Source: Amycolatopsis sp. NBC_01488 (GTDB lineage: Bacteria > Actinomycetota > Actinomycetes > Mycobacteriales > Pseudonocardiaceae). Taken from it: DNA of 64,000 bases. The notes under the pieces are model-generated. The model saw nothing but the letters and a program-made list of their open reading frames with translations. It was not told where the DNA came from and did not search any database. Where the stretch lies: contig NZ_CP109434.1 of the NCBI RefSeq assembly GCF_036227105.1, forward strand, positions 811,001-875,000. Reading direction: 5' to 3'. The translations under genes were made by a program, and so were the position numbers. Of the stretch, positions 1 to 8,463 are shown one piece after another (position 1 is the stretch's first letter; each line of letters begins with the position of its first letter).

Positions 1-466
1 CCGCGCTGTCGGTGGGGAACGACGGGTTGACCTTGTCCGGCTTGTACAGGTCGTCGCGCTCGGCGGACAACGTGACGTCGGCGGTCTCGGTGTCGTACTC
101 GACCTCGACGAGGTCCGCGGCGTGCCGCGCGGTTTCGGAGGTCTCCGCGACCACGAGCCCGATCACCCGGCCGCGGAACGGGATCTCGCGGTCCTGCAGC
201 ACGGCGAGTTCGGCGTCTTCGGTGTCGGCGAGCCGCTCGCTCGTGAACGGCGTCAGGACGCGCAGCACGCCGTCGAGGGATTCCGCCTCGACGGTGCCGA
301 CCCGGCTGCAGCGGCCCCGCGCGATGGTGGCCTGGACGGGGTGGCAGTGCAGCGGGTTGTCGACCGGCACTTCGAAGGCGTACGGCGCCGTGCCGGTGAC
401 CTTCGCGGGTCCATCGCGGCGGGTGTGCGACCGGCCGATCGCGGCCGGTTCCAGCAGTTCGGTCAT
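1..466 (-). CDS. Molybdopterin-binding subunit of a xanthine dehydrogenase/aldehyde oxidase family enzyme (N-terminal part)
   Basis: This is the start of the large molybdenum-cofactor subunit of a molybdenum hydroxylase; the rest lies beyond the left edge. The visible N-terminus (MTELLEPAAIGRSHTRRDG, then a KVTGTAPYAFEV stretch) is the typical opening of the aldehyde-oxidase 'hammerhead' domain. The ATG at 466-464 overlaps the TGA of the FAD subunit as ATGA, so the three subunits are translationally coupled in the order 2Fe-2S, FAD, Mo. The family oxidises purines, aldehydes or N-heterocycles in the cytoplasm. The substrate cannot be read from this fragment because the catalytic region is missing. 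Confidence 0.85.
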   Translation of the reverse strand, partial: MTELLEPAAIGRSHTRRDGPAKVTGTAPYAFEVPVDNPLHCHPVQATIARGRCSRVGTVEAESLDGVLRVLTPFTSERLADTEDAELAVLQDREIPFRGRVIGLVVAETSETARHAADLVEVEYDTETADVTLSAERDDLYKPDKVNPSFPTDSA

Positions 467-1479
467 CGGCCCGGCTCCTCGGCAGTCGGATCGGCGGTCA
501 GGTCGCGCAGCACCGCGGCGAGCGTGCGCCGGGTGAGCGGGATCTTGAAAGCGTTTCCCCCGTCGACACCGTCGAGCGGGCGGGCGTCCGCGAGTTCCGC
601 GTCGGCGGCCGCCCGGAACAGTTCCACCGATGGCCGTTGTCCACGCAGCACCTCTTCGGCGCGGTACGCGCGCCAGGGCTGGTGCGCGACCCCGCCCAGC
701 GCCACCCGCACGTCGTCGAGCACACCGTCCACAAGAGACACTCCGGCGGCGACCGAGACCAGCGCGAAGGCGTAGGACGCGCGGTCGCGGACCTTGCGGT
801 AGCGCGAGCGGCGAGCCCAGGACGCGGCCGGGAGCGTGATCTCCGTGATCAGGTCGCCGTGGCCGAGCACGGTGTCGCGGTCCGGCCGGTCCCCCGGCAG
901 GCGGTGCAGGTCGGCGAACGGCACGACGCGGTCCCCCGCCGGCCCGAGCACGTGCACCCGGGCGTCCAAAGCGAGCAGGGCCACCGCCATGTCCGATGGA
1001 TGGGTCGCGACGCAGTGCTCGGACGCGCCGAGGATCGCGTGGTACCGGGTGGCGCCGCCCAGCGCCGAGCAGCCGGCGCCCGGCGACCGCTTGTTGCACG
1101 GCGTCGTGACGTCCTGGAAGTAGGAGCACCGGGTGCGCTGCAACGGGTTCCCGCCGGTCGTCGCCATGTTCCGCAGCTGCGCGGACGCGCCCGAGAGCAA
1201 GGCCTCGGCCAGCACGGGGTACCGCTCCCGGACGCGGGAGTCGGCCGCGAGGTCGCTGTTGCGGACGCCCGCGCCGATCACCAGCTCGCCGTCGTGTTCG
1301 CGGATCTCCGCGGAGGTGAGCGTCTTCACGTCGACGATCCGGTCCGGCGCCGCGACGCCCAGCTTGAGGTGGTCGACCAGGTTGGTCCCGCCGGCCAGGT
1401 ACACGGCGGTCGGATCGGCCGCGACGGCCCGCACCGCGTCGGCCGCGGACTCCGGCCGGTCGAGGGTGAAGGGTTTCAT
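463..1479 (-). CDS. FAD-binding subunit of xanthine dehydrogenase family enzyme
   Basis: This 338-residue FAD-binding medium subunit passes electrons between the iron-sulfur subunit and acceptors in a molybdenum hydroxylase. It opens MKPFTLDRPESAADAVRAV and has the FAD pyrophosphate loop AGGTNLVDHLK near residue 30. The TTGGNPLQRTRCSYFQD stretch is typical of the bacterial CoxM/YagS group, and a CO-dehydrogenase flavoprotein C-terminal domain follows. The reading frame stays open upstream, but the ATG at 1479 overlaps the preceding gene's TGA (ATGA) and begins at the conserved N-terminus, so I chose it. The length is normal for the family. Confidence 0.9.
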   Translation of the reverse strand: MKPFTLDRPESAADAVRAVAADPTAVYLAGGTNLVDHLKLGVAAPDRIVDVKTLTSAEIREHDGELVIGAGVRNSDLAADSRVRERYPVLAEALLSGASAQLRNMATTGGNPLQRTRCSYFQDVTTPCNKRSPGAGCSALGGATRYHAILGASEHCVATHPSDMAVALLALDARVHVLGPAGDRVVPFADLHRLPGDRPDRDTVLGHGDLITEITLPAASWARRSRYRKVRDRASYAFALVSVAAGVSLVDGVLDDVRVALGGVAHQPWRAYRAEEVLRGQRPSVELFRAAADAELADARPLDGVDGGNAFKIPLTRRTLAAVLRDLTADPTAEEPGR

Positions 1480-2009
1480 CGCGACTCTCCCGCCTGCCGG
1501 ATCGCGGCGACGATGCCGACGTAGGCTCCGCAGCGGCAGAGGTTGCCGCTCATCCGTTCGGCGATCTCGTCGTCGGTCCACTGTGGAGTGTCCGAGACGG
1601 ACGCCGTGACGTGACTGGGCGCACCGGCGTCGAACTCGGTCAGCAGACCGGCGGCGGAGCAGATCTGGCCGGGAGTGCAATAGCCGCACTGGAAACCGTC
1701 GTGCTCCAGGAACGCCTGCTGCAGCGGGTGCAGGTCGTCGCCGTCGGCCAGCCCGGCCGCCGTCGTGACGTCGGCACCGTCGCAGGTCAGGGCCAGCACC
1801 AGGCAGGCGAGCACGCGCCGGCCGTCGAGCAGGACCGTGCAGGCGCCGCACTGGCCGTGGTCGCAGCCCTTCTTCGGGCTGGTCACGCCGAGCTGTTCGC
1901 GCAGCAGGTCGAGCAGGGTGCGCCGCGGATCGACGGCCGGCCGGTACGCCGTGCCGTCGACCCGCAGCTCGATCGTGCGGGAAGCACCCGCGGTCTCGGT
2001 GGTCGTCAT
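1476..2009 (-). CDS. 2Fe-2S subunit of xanthine dehydrogenase family enzyme
   Basis: This small iron-sulfur subunit has 177 residues. The plant-type ferredoxin cluster ligands are C49, C54, C57 and C69 (GCDHGQCGACTVL). The second, all-helical [2Fe-2S]-binding domain has C108/C111 (QCGYC) and C158/C160 (NLCRCG). All eight cysteines are present, so the protein should be functional. It is the first gene of the coupled operon. The lack of a Tat signal on this subunit suggests a cytoplasmic enzyme. Confidence 0.92.
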   Translation of the reverse strand: MTTTETAGASRTIELRVDGTAYRPAVDPRRTLLDLLREQLGVTSPKKGCDHGQCGACTVLLDGRRVLACLVLALTCDGADVTTAAGLADGDDLHPLQQAFLEHDGFQCGYCTPGQICSAAGLLTEFDAGAPSHVTASVSDTPQWTDDEIAERMSGNLCRCGAYVGIVAAIRQAGESR

Positions 2010-2028
2010 AACCGCTCCTAGCGCCCGG

Positions 2029-2979
2029 TCAGGTGAGGTCGAGGATCGTCTTCCCGCGGCCGTGCCCGGAGTCGAGGCGTTCGTGGACCTTCCGGACCTG
2101 GTCGAGCGGCAGCACTTCCTGCACCACCGGGCGGGCCTGGCCGCGTTCGAAGACCGGGGTCAGCTCCTCGAGCCGGCGACGTTCCCGGGTGAGCATGATC
2201 CCGTGCAGCTGCTGGTTGCGCTGGTAGAGCGGGGTCAGCTCGCCCTTGGGCGGCAGGACGGTCGCGATCCGGCCGAACGCGCGGGTCGCGGCGCAGCTCT
2301 TGACCAGGTTCTCCCCGCCGACCAGGTCCAGCACCGCGTCGGCGCCCGCGCCACCGGTCCGCTCGAACGCCACGTCGACCGGGTCGTCCCGGTGGTAGTC
2401 GATCGGCTCCGCGCCGAGCTCGCGCACCAGGTCCTGGTTGTCCGGGCCGGCCGTGGCCAGCACCCGGGCACCCGCCGCGATCGCGAACTGCACGGCGAAC
2501 GTGCCGACGCCGCCCGCGCCGGCGTGCACCAGCACCGTCTCACCGGGACGGACCGCGAGCCTGCGGACGATCGCCTCCCACGCCGTGCCGCCGGCCAGCG
2601 GGATCGCGGCCGCCTCCACGTGGCTCAGCCCGCGCGGCTTCGGCGCCACGATGGCCGCCGCCACGACGTTCAGCTCGGCGTAGCTGCCCGACCGCGTCGT
2701 CAGCTCGGGCGTGTAGAAGACCTCGTCGCCCACGGAGAATTCGCGGACGCCCGGGCCGACCGCCTCGACCACGCCCGACACGTCACCGCCGAGCACGGCG
2801 GGCAGCTCCAGCCCGGGCATCGCCACCCCTTGCCGGATCTTCGCCTCCACCGGGTTCGTCCCCGACGCGACGACCCGGACGAGGATCTCGCCGGGCCCCG
2901 GCTCGGGCCGGTCGACGTCCTCGACCGAGAGGATGTCCGGATCGCCGAACTCCGTCATCACCACCGCTCGCATGGACAT
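2029..2979 (-). CDS. Zinc-independent MDR oxidoreductase (quinone oxidoreductase-like)
   Basis: This 316-residue medium-chain dehydrogenase/reductase resembles NADPH:quinone reductase. An N-terminal GroES-like domain (about 1-120) is followed by a Rossmann domain with the dinucleotide loop HAGAGGVGTFAVQ near residue 155. The structural-zinc cysteine cluster of classical alcohol dehydrogenases is absent, so the enzyme probably reduces alkenals or quinones with NADPH. It could start at the first ATG (2979) or two codons later (2973). It ends 19 bases upstream of the molybdenum hydroxylase operon in the same direction, so it may be co-transcribed with it. The physiological substrate is unknown. 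Confidence 0.85.
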   Translation of the reverse strand: MSMRAVVMTEFGDPDILSVEDVDRPEPGPGEILVRVVASGTNPVEAKIRQGVAMPGLELPAVLGGDVSGVVEAVGPGVREFSVGDEVFYTPELTTRSGSYAELNVVAAAIVAPKPRGLSHVEAAAIPLAGGTAWEAIVRRLAVRPGETVLVHAGAGGVGTFAVQFAIAAGARVLATAGPDNQDLVRELGAEPIDYHRDDPVDVAFERTGGAGADAVLDLVGGENLVKSCAATRAFGRIATVLPPKGELTPLYQRNQQLHGIMLTRERRRLEELTPVFERGQARPVVQEVLPLDQVRKVHERLDSGHGRGKTILDLT

Positions 2980-3097
2980 CCCGATCAGGTACCCGGCGTC
3001 GCGACACCGAAACGAGGCACGAGCGGAGAGTTTCCGGTCCCGGCGAGCGGGTAGCCGCAGAAGCGAGGCCTGTTACCAGGGCCCGAAGGAGGTTCTG

Positions 3098-3280
3098 ATG
3101 CGCCGAGAAAGCGATCTGCACTCGCCCCGCGAGGACGAAGACGGCCCTGTCGCGAACCCGGAACGCCGTCAGGTCCACTCCGGCGATCCGACCGAACAGG
3201 ACTGGCGCGAGGTCGGCGACGAGGTGCGCCACGCCGCGGAGCAGGCGGGGCGCAAGCCGGAACAGCCCGAAACCGACTGA
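3098..3280 (+). CDS. Small charged protein of unknown function
   Basis: This is a 60-residue, very hydrophilic protein (MRRESDLHSPREDEDG...) rich in Asp, Glu and Arg, with no membrane segment. A strong ribosome binding site (GAAGGAGG, 3085-3092) precedes the ATG at the correct spacing. That is the main reason to call it and to prefer this start over the longer upstream reading frame. I do not recognise a domain. It looks like the small disordered acidic proteins common in actinomycetes. Confidence 0.6.
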   Translation: MRRESDLHSPREDEDGPVANPERRQVHSGDPTEQDWREVGDEVRHAAEQAGRKPEQPETD

Positions 3281-3299
3281 ACCGACGCCGCGCTGCGGC

Positions 3300-3457
3300 C
3301 GGTCCTCGCTTCGCCAAATCGGTCGTCGTTGCGCCGCAACCGGTCGAACGCCTCGTTCACGCGCGCCGACGGGAGCACCTCCACGTCGGCGGTGACACCG
3401 CGCTCCGCGCAGAAAGGCGGCATCTCGCCGCGTTTCGGCGCTGGATTCCCACGCCAA
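3300..3457 (-). pseudogene. Decayed C-terminal fragment of an NAD(P)-dependent alcohol dehydrogenase
   Basis: On the minus strand a short frame reads PPFCAERGVTADVEVLPSA followed by RVNEAFDRLRRND. This is the characteristic C-terminal segment of YahK/AdhA-like zinc alcohol dehydrogenases, normally followed by a YRFVVD-type ending. Here the match stops after RRND, the usual last strand is lost, and no catalytic or Rossmann domain lies upstream. It is therefore a remnant and not a gene. It lies in the 290-base gap between the small protein and the aminopeptidase, where I see nothing else. The family assignment rests on remembered motif similarity. Confidence 0.45.
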
Positions 3458-3570
3458 GTTCGCCGGCCCCCACGGTCGTGGGGCGCCGGCCGGGGATCCG
3501 GGGCCGAACGCTTGATCCGCGTGTCGGATCGGTCCTACTCTTCAGCGTCGATGCTTGCCGAGGAGGACCC

Positions 3571-4992
3571 ATGCGAGGCGCCCACCGTAGCCGTGGCCAC
3601 TTGGTGATCATCTCCTGTGCGCTGTCCGCCGGTCTGCTGGCCGTGACGAGCCCGGCAGCGGACGCGGCGCCGGCGCCGCTGTACTCCCCCGGTGCGCCAG
3701 GCGCCGGGGATCCGTACTTCCCCGACATGGGCAACGGCGGCTACGACGTCAGCCACTACGACATCCGGCTGGCGTTCGACCCCGCCACCAAAGCGATCAA
3801 CGCGACGACGACGATTCTCGCCACGGCCACCCAGGATCTCTCCCGTTTCGACCTGGATTTCCAGGGGCCGCTGACGATCAGCAGGCTCTCGGTGAACGGC
3901 CTGAACGCCGCCTTCACCCGCAGCGGTGCCCAGGAGCTGGTGATCACCCCGCCGTACGGTCTGCGGAAGGGCAGCCCGTTCGTCGTCTCGGTGACTTACT
4001 CCGGCGTCCCGCAGAAGATCGACGACCCCGCGCTGGGCCTCTCCGGCTGGGTCGCCACCAAGGACGGCGCGGTCGCGCTCAACCAGCCGATCGGCGCGGC
4101 GACCTACTACCCGGTGAACGACACCACCGACGACAAAGCGACCTACACCCAGACCATCACCGTGCCGACCGGGCTCACCGTGCTGGCCAACGGCGAACCC
4201 GGGCCGACCACCACGCACGATCACCTGACCACCTTCCGCTGGTCCATGAACCGGCCGATGGCCAGCGAGCTGAGCATGCTCGCGATCGGCGACTACGACG
4301 TCACCCGCGGCGTGACGGCCGGCGGCCTCCCGGACATCACCGCGATCGGCAAGTCGATCGACACCCGGCCCGGTCAGGGCGAGGTGTTCAACCAGACCAC
4401 GGCGCAGATCATCCAGTGGGAATCCTCGATGTACGGGCAGTACCCGTTCGACTCGACCGGCGGCATCCTCGCCGACGTCGGCGTCGGCTACGCCCTCGAG
4501 ACCCAGAGCCGGCCGGTCTACGACCAGAGCACCAGCGACGTCGACGGCGACCTGCTCGCCCACGAACTCGGCCACCAGTGGTTCGGCGACAGCCTCACTC
4601 CGGTGCACTGGTCGGACATCTGGCTCAACGAAGGCTTCGCGACCTACTCGGAGTGGCTCTACCAGGAGAAATTCAACAACGTCCCCGTGCAACAGACCTT
4701 CGCGAAGGCCTACGCCGACGAGAAGGACTGGAGCGGCGAAGTCGCCGACCCCGGACGTGATCACATCTTCGACGACCTGGTCTACACCCGCGGCGCGATG
4801 ACACTGCAGGCGCTGCGCACGAAGATCGGCGACCGCGCTTTCTTCGAGGTGCTCTCGCTCTGGCCGACGGCGCACCGATACGGCAACGTCTCGACGCCGC
4901 AGTTCATCCAGTTCGTCGAGCGGCTGACCCACCGCAACCTCGGCTCGTTCTTCCACACCTGGCTCTACCAGCCGGGCAAGCCGGCACTCTGA
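3571..4992 (+). CDS. Secreted M1 family metallopeptidase
   Basis: This 473-residue zinc aminopeptidase is probably exported. After the start MRGAHRSRGHLVI comes a hydrophobic stretch and an alanine-rich cleavage region (ADAAPAP), a Sec-type signal peptide. The gluzincin motif HELGHQWFGDSL has zinc ligands H331 and H335 with general base E332, and the third ligand E354 is in LNEGFATY. The substrate-site segment ALETQSRP replaces the canonical GAMEN loop, as in other short actinobacterial M1 enzymes. It lacks the long C-terminal helical domain of PepN. The ATG at 3571 follows AGGAGGA at 3561-3567, which fixes the start well inside a longer open frame. Confidence 0.9.
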   Translation: MRGAHRSRGHLVIISCALSAGLLAVTSPAADAAPAPLYSPGAPGAGDPYFPDMGNGGYDVSHYDIRLAFDPATKAINATTTILATATQDLSRFDLDFQGPLTISRLSVNGLNAAFTRSGAQELVITPPYGLRKGSPFVVSVTYSGVPQKIDDPALGLSGWVATKDGAVALNQPIGAATYYPVNDTTDDKATYTQTITVPTGLTVLANGEPGPTTTHDHLTTFRWSMNRPMASELSMLAIGDYDVTRGVTAGGLPDITAIGKSIDTRPGQGEVFNQTTAQIIQWESSMYGQYPFDSTGGILADVGVGYALETQSRPVYDQSTSDVDGDLLAHELGHQWFGDSLTPVHWSDIWLNEGFATYSEWLYQEKFNNVPVQQTFAKAYADEKDWSGEVADPGRDHIFDDLVYTRGAMTLQALRTKIGDRAFFEVLSLWPTAHRYGNVSTPQFIQFVERLTHRNLGSFFHTWLYQPGKPAL

Positions 4993-5031
4993 CCAGGTAG
5001 GGGGACCACGACTGAGCAGCGGAGGTTCGCG

Positions 5032-5403
5032 GTGAAGTACCTGATGTTGATCTACGGCAACGAGCGCATCTGGAACGGTACCGAGCCGGCCGGGCTGGCC
5101 GCGTTGATCGGCGAGGTGGACGCGTTCAACGAACGCTTGCGGGAGTCGGGCGAGCTGGTCGCCCTCAACGGGCTGGTTCCGCGCGCCCGGTCGGTTCGGA
5201 TGGGGCCGGACGCGCCGGTGGTCACCGACGGGCCTTACCTGGAGGCGAAGGAGTACGTCGGGTCGTACTTCATCGTGGACGTCGACAGCGAGGAGCGGGC
5301 GCTCGACATCGCGCGGTCGTACCCGGCGCTGCGGCACAGCCGTGGTCTCGGCGGCGGCGTCGAGGTGTGGCCGTTGATGGAGCGGGGTGGCGGCGATCTG
5401 TGA
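5032..5403 (+). CDS. YCII-related DGPF domain protein
   Basis: This 123-residue YCII/DGPF-domain protein begins MKYLMLIYGNE and carries the signature DGPYLEAKEYVGSYF in its middle. Proteins of this kind are dimeric alpha-beta folds of unclear chemistry that are typically encoded beside ECF42 sigma factors. That is the case here: its TGA overlaps the GTG of the sigma gene, giving coupled translation. The GTG start at 5032 follows GGAGG at 5021-5025. Confidence 0.9.
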   Translation: MKYLMLIYGNERIWNGTEPAGLAALIGEVDAFNERLRESGELVALNGLVPRARSVRMGPDAPVVTDGPYLEAKEYVGSYFIVDVDSEERALDIARSYPALRHSRGLGGGVEVWPLMERGGGDL

Positions 5404-6638
5404 CGCTCGAGGAACCGGTCGAGGATCTTCTCCGTGCGCTGGTGCCTCAGGTGCTGGGCACGCTCGTGCGGCGGTACGGGGATTTCGCACGGTGTGAGGA
5501 CGCGGTCCAGGAGGCGCTGATCGCCGCGGTGGACGCGTGGTCGCAGGCCGGCGTCCCGGCGTCTCCGGTGGGGTGGCTGAGCACGGTGGCCGCGCGGCGC
5601 TACGTGGATCAGGTGCGCGTCGACACCGCCCGCGCACGGCGGGAACGAGCGGTCGCCGACGCCTTGCCGCGCGACGTGCTGGCCGCGGCGCCGGCGGATC
5701 TGGAGCCGGCGCGGGACGATCTGCTGGAGCTGCTGTTCCTGTGCTGCCACCCCGCGCTGACCGCGTCCGCGCAGATGGCGCTGACCCTGCGCGCGGTGGG
5801 CGGACTGGCCACACCGGAGATCGCGGCGGCCTTCCTCGTGCCGGACAAGACCATGGGACAACGGATTTCCCGCGCCAAGCAGCGGCTGCGGGAGGTGGGT
5901 GCGCGGTTCGAGCTGCCACCGGAGCCGGAGCGCGGCCCCCGGGTGGGGGTGGTGCTGCACGTGCTCTACCTCGTGTTCAACGAGGGCTACAGCGCCAGCG
6001 CCGGGACGACGCTGCACCGGGCCGACCTCACCCGGGAGGCCGTGCGCCTGGCGCGGCGGCTGCACGAGCGGTTGCCCGGTTCCGGGGAGGCCGCGGGCCT
6101 GCTCGCGTTGATGCTGCTGACCGAGGCGCGCAGCGCGGCCCGCATCGGTCCCGACGGCGAGCTGGTCCCGCTGGCCGAGCAGGACCGGGCGCGCTGGGAC
6201 CGGGCGGCGATCGCCGAGGGAACCGACCTGCTCACCCGCGCCATGGCGACGCTGCCCCTCGGCCCGTACCAGGTCCAGGCCTCCATCGCCGCCCTGCACG
6301 ACGAAGCCGCCTCGGTCGAGGACACCGACTGGCGGCAGATCCTGGCGTTGTACGACATCCTGGAGCGTTCGGCCCCCAACCCGGTCGTGTCGCTCAACCG
6401 GGCGGTCGCGCTGGGCATGGTGCGCGGGCCCCAGGCCGGCCTGGCTGCCCTGCGCGAGCTGGAGACCGGTGTGCTCGCCGGCCACCACCGGCTGCTGGCC
6501 GTCCGGGCCCACCTGCTGGAACAGGCCGGCGAACGGGCGTGCGCGGCCACCGCCTTCCAGGAGGCCGCGCGGCTGGCCGGCAGCGTGCCCGAGCAGCGGT
6601 TCCTGCTCCGGCGGGCGGCCCGGTGCGCGGCCGGGTGA
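5400..6638 (+). CDS. ECF42-type RNA polymerase sigma factor with C-terminal TPR-like extension
   Basis: This 412-residue extracytoplasmic-function sigma factor has region 2 near residues 15-85 (FARCEDAVQEALIAAV) and region 4 near 115-170. A long helical C-terminal extension holds repeats such as ALYDILERSAPNPVVSLNRAV, giving the DUF6596/TPR-like part that distinguishes ECF42 from short ECF factors. No anti-sigma gene is adjacent. In ECF42 the extension and the partner DGPF protein are thought to substitute for one. The start is the GTG overlapping the DGPF gene's stop (GTGA), not the in-frame ATG 33 bases upstream inside that gene. Confidence 0.9.
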   Translation: MTLEEPVEDLLRALVPQVLGTLVRRYGDFARCEDAVQEALIAAVDAWSQAGVPASPVGWLSTVAARRYVDQVRVDTARARRERAVADALPRDVLAAAPADLEPARDDLLELLFLCCHPALTASAQMALTLRAVGGLATPEIAAAFLVPDKTMGQRISRAKQRLREVGARFELPPEPERGPRVGVVLHVLYLVFNEGYSASAGTTLHRADLTREAVRLARRLHERLPGSGEAAGLLALMLLTEARSAARIGPDGELVPLAEQDRARWDRAAIAEGTDLLTRAMATLPLGPYQVQASIAALHDEAASVEDTDWRQILALYDILERSAPNPVVSLNRAVALGMVRGPQAGLAALRELETGVLAGHHRLLAVRAHLLEQAGERACAATAFQEAARLAGSVPEQRFLLRRAARCAAG

Positions 6639-6731
6639 TTTTCTTCCGCGTGGATGTAGAAAACCGCCACCGCGGCTCCGATCCCCCGTGAGCGCCCCCG
6701 CCGGGCGGCGCCACGACAGCGGAGGACCAGC

Positions 6732-7439
6732 ATGACCAAGGTGACAGCGCAGATGTCCGTGTCACTCGACGGCTACTACGCCGGACCCCGGCACGACGGC
6801 CAGGGTGGCTGGATGGACTCGGCGGAGGCCGCCGGCTTCTTCCGGGTCACCCGGTGGCTGATCGACGCGATGGCCTGGCGGGAGCGGATCGGCTTCGCCG
6901 GCGGCGAGCGGGACACCAACTCCGACATCATCGCGGAAACGTTCGAGGCGGCGGGCGCGTACGTCATGGGACGGCGCATGTTCGAGGGCGGGGAGGTGCC
7001 CTGGGGCGACGAGCCGCCGTTCCGCGCGCCGGTCTTCGTCGTGACGCATCGTCCTCGCCAGAAGCTGGCGCGCCGAGGGGGAACGAGCTTCACGTTCGTC
7101 ACCGACGGCGTCGCCGACGCGATCGAGCAGGCCCGCGCCGTGGCGAACGGCAAGAACGTCGCCATCGCCGGAGGCGGCGACCTCGTGCGGCAGGTGCTGG
7201 AGGAAGGGCTGCTGGACGAGCTCGAACTGCACGTCGTCCCGGTCGTGCTGGGTGGCGGCATGCGCCTGCTCGAGCCCGACCTGGGCCTCGACGCGAAGGA
7301 GGCCATCGAGCTCACCCCGACCCGGGTCGTGCCGACGCCCCAGGTCACGCACACCCGGTACACGGTCACCGGCCACGCGGCGCTGGTGCTCGACGACCGC
7401 GGCAGCGGCGGCGGCCCCAGCCGGCTCGCGGCGTCCTGA
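6732..7439 (+). CDS. Dihydrofolate reductase / RibD C-terminal domain family protein
   Basis: This 235-residue protein of the DHFR/RibD C-terminal superfamily has the opening VTAQMSVSLDGYYAG, the YVMGRRMFEGGE segment and the late NVAIAGGGDLVRQVLEEG loop that binds NADPH. Members of this actinobacterial group are stand-alone reductases whose substrates are mostly unknown; true folate activity is not implied. A GGAGGA sequence at 6721-6726 supports the ATG at 6732. It follows the ECF42 sigma gene after 93 bases in the same direction and may belong to its regulon. Confidence 0.85.
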   Translation: MTKVTAQMSVSLDGYYAGPRHDGQGGWMDSAEAAGFFRVTRWLIDAMAWRERIGFAGGERDTNSDIIAETFEAAGAYVMGRRMFEGGEVPWGDEPPFRAPVFVVTHRPRQKLARRGGTSFTFVTDGVADAIEQARAVANGKNVAIAGGGDLVRQVLEEGLLDELELHVVPVVLGGGMRLLEPDLGLDAKEAIELTPTRVVPTPQVTHTRYTVTGHAALVLDDRGSGGGPSRLAAS

Positions 7440-7522
7440 CGCCTGACCGGCGGCTGTCAGCGGTATCGGCCCGTCCGCGGGCCGATACCCGCCTGGCGGC
7501 GTTCCGGGGGCAGACTGCCGGG

Positions 7523-8404
7523 ATGGACATCGGAGAGCTCGGCGCACGGTTGGTGAGCCGGTTCGGTCCCGACGTCGTGGCGTGGCTCGAGGGGGTTCCG
7601 GCTCTCGCCGGGCGGCTGGCGTCCCGGTGGGGACTCCTGCTCGGTGAGCCGTTCGCGAGTGGCGCGTCCTCGGTTGTCGTGCGGTGCCGATGGCCGGACG
7701 GGACGCCGGCGGTCCTCAAGCTCAGTCCGGATCGGGTGCTGCTGACCAGGCAGGTGGAGATGCTGCGCGTCTTCGCGGCATCGGGCCGGGTGCCGGCCGT
7801 GCTCGCCATGGACGCGGAGGCGGGCGCGACCGTGCTGGAGGAAGTCCGGCCTGGCACCGAGGCCGAAGACCTGCCTCAGACGTCGTTACCCCGGCAGTGG
7901 GGAGAGTTGCTCAGCGCACTGCACGCCGTGGCCCCGCCCGCGGACTGGCCGTGGGATCTGCGCGGTCGGTGCGACGAGGCCTTCGCCCGGATCGGCCGGC
8001 GGCTGTCCGAACCGGCCATCCGCGCACGGATCGACCAGGCCACGTGGCGGCGGACGATCGGGCGCTGCGAGGCGTTGCTGGACGCGCAAACCAGGCTCGT
8101 GCTGGTGCACGGCGATCTGCATCTCGGCAACGTCCTGGACGGTGGGCCGTCGCGGGGCCTGATCGCCATCGACCCCAAGGCGTGCGTCGGCGATCCGTGC
8201 TTCGACGCCGTCGACTACGTGGTGGCGGGTGCCGGGCACGAGGGCGTCGAGGCCCGTTGCCAGCGGGTGGCGGCCGCGTGCGGGCTCGATGGGGACAGGC
8301 TCTACGCGTGGAGCCGGGTGATCGCTCCCCTGTTCGCCATCGCCTACCTCACCCATGACGGTCCGGAGCAGGCGATCGGCGAACTCCTCACCCTGGCTCG
8401 TTGA
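7523..8404 (+). CDS. Aminoglycoside/hydroxyurea phosphotransferase family kinase (APH(6)-like)
   Basis: This 293-residue kinase has the eukaryotic-kinase-like fold of small-molecule phosphotransferases. The catalytic loop VHGDLHLGNVLDG contains H196, G197 and D198, and the metal-binding IDPK has D217. The IDPKACVGDPCFDAVDY string is typical of the streptomycin 6-kinase/hydroxyurea phosphotransferase group. The chosen ATG gives the normal length; the open frame runs much further upstream but overlaps the previous gene. No strong Shine-Dalgarno is visible. It might confer resistance to an aminoglycoside or act on an unknown hydroxylated metabolite. Confidence 0.8.
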   Translation: MDIGELGARLVSRFGPDVVAWLEGVPALAGRLASRWGLLLGEPFASGASSVVVRCRWPDGTPAVLKLSPDRVLLTRQVEMLRVFAASGRVPAVLAMDAEAGATVLEEVRPGTEAEDLPQTSLPRQWGELLSALHAVAPPADWPWDLRGRCDEAFARIGRRLSEPAIRARIDQATWRRTIGRCEALLDAQTRLVLVHGDLHLGNVLDGGPSRGLIAIDPKACVGDPCFDAVDYVVAGAGHEGVEARCQRVAAACGLDGDRLYAWSRVIAPLFAIAYLTHDGPEQAIGELLTLAR

Positions 8405-8463
8405 TCGCGCGAAGCCGGGTGAGCTGCCGGACAGCCCGTTCCGGCTCCGCGCAGTCGTCCCGA

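Noticed and set aside
3169..3423. An 84-codon minus-strand gene
   Set aside because: Only its first half resembles an alcohol dehydrogenase tail. The rest is antisense to the small protein at 3098-3280, so it is listed as a decayed fragment.
4997..5004. GTAGGGGG upstream of the DGPF gene as a tenth TAGGGGT site
   Set aside because: It lacks the final T, overlaps a different gene set outside the cluster and sits only about 30 bases from the start.
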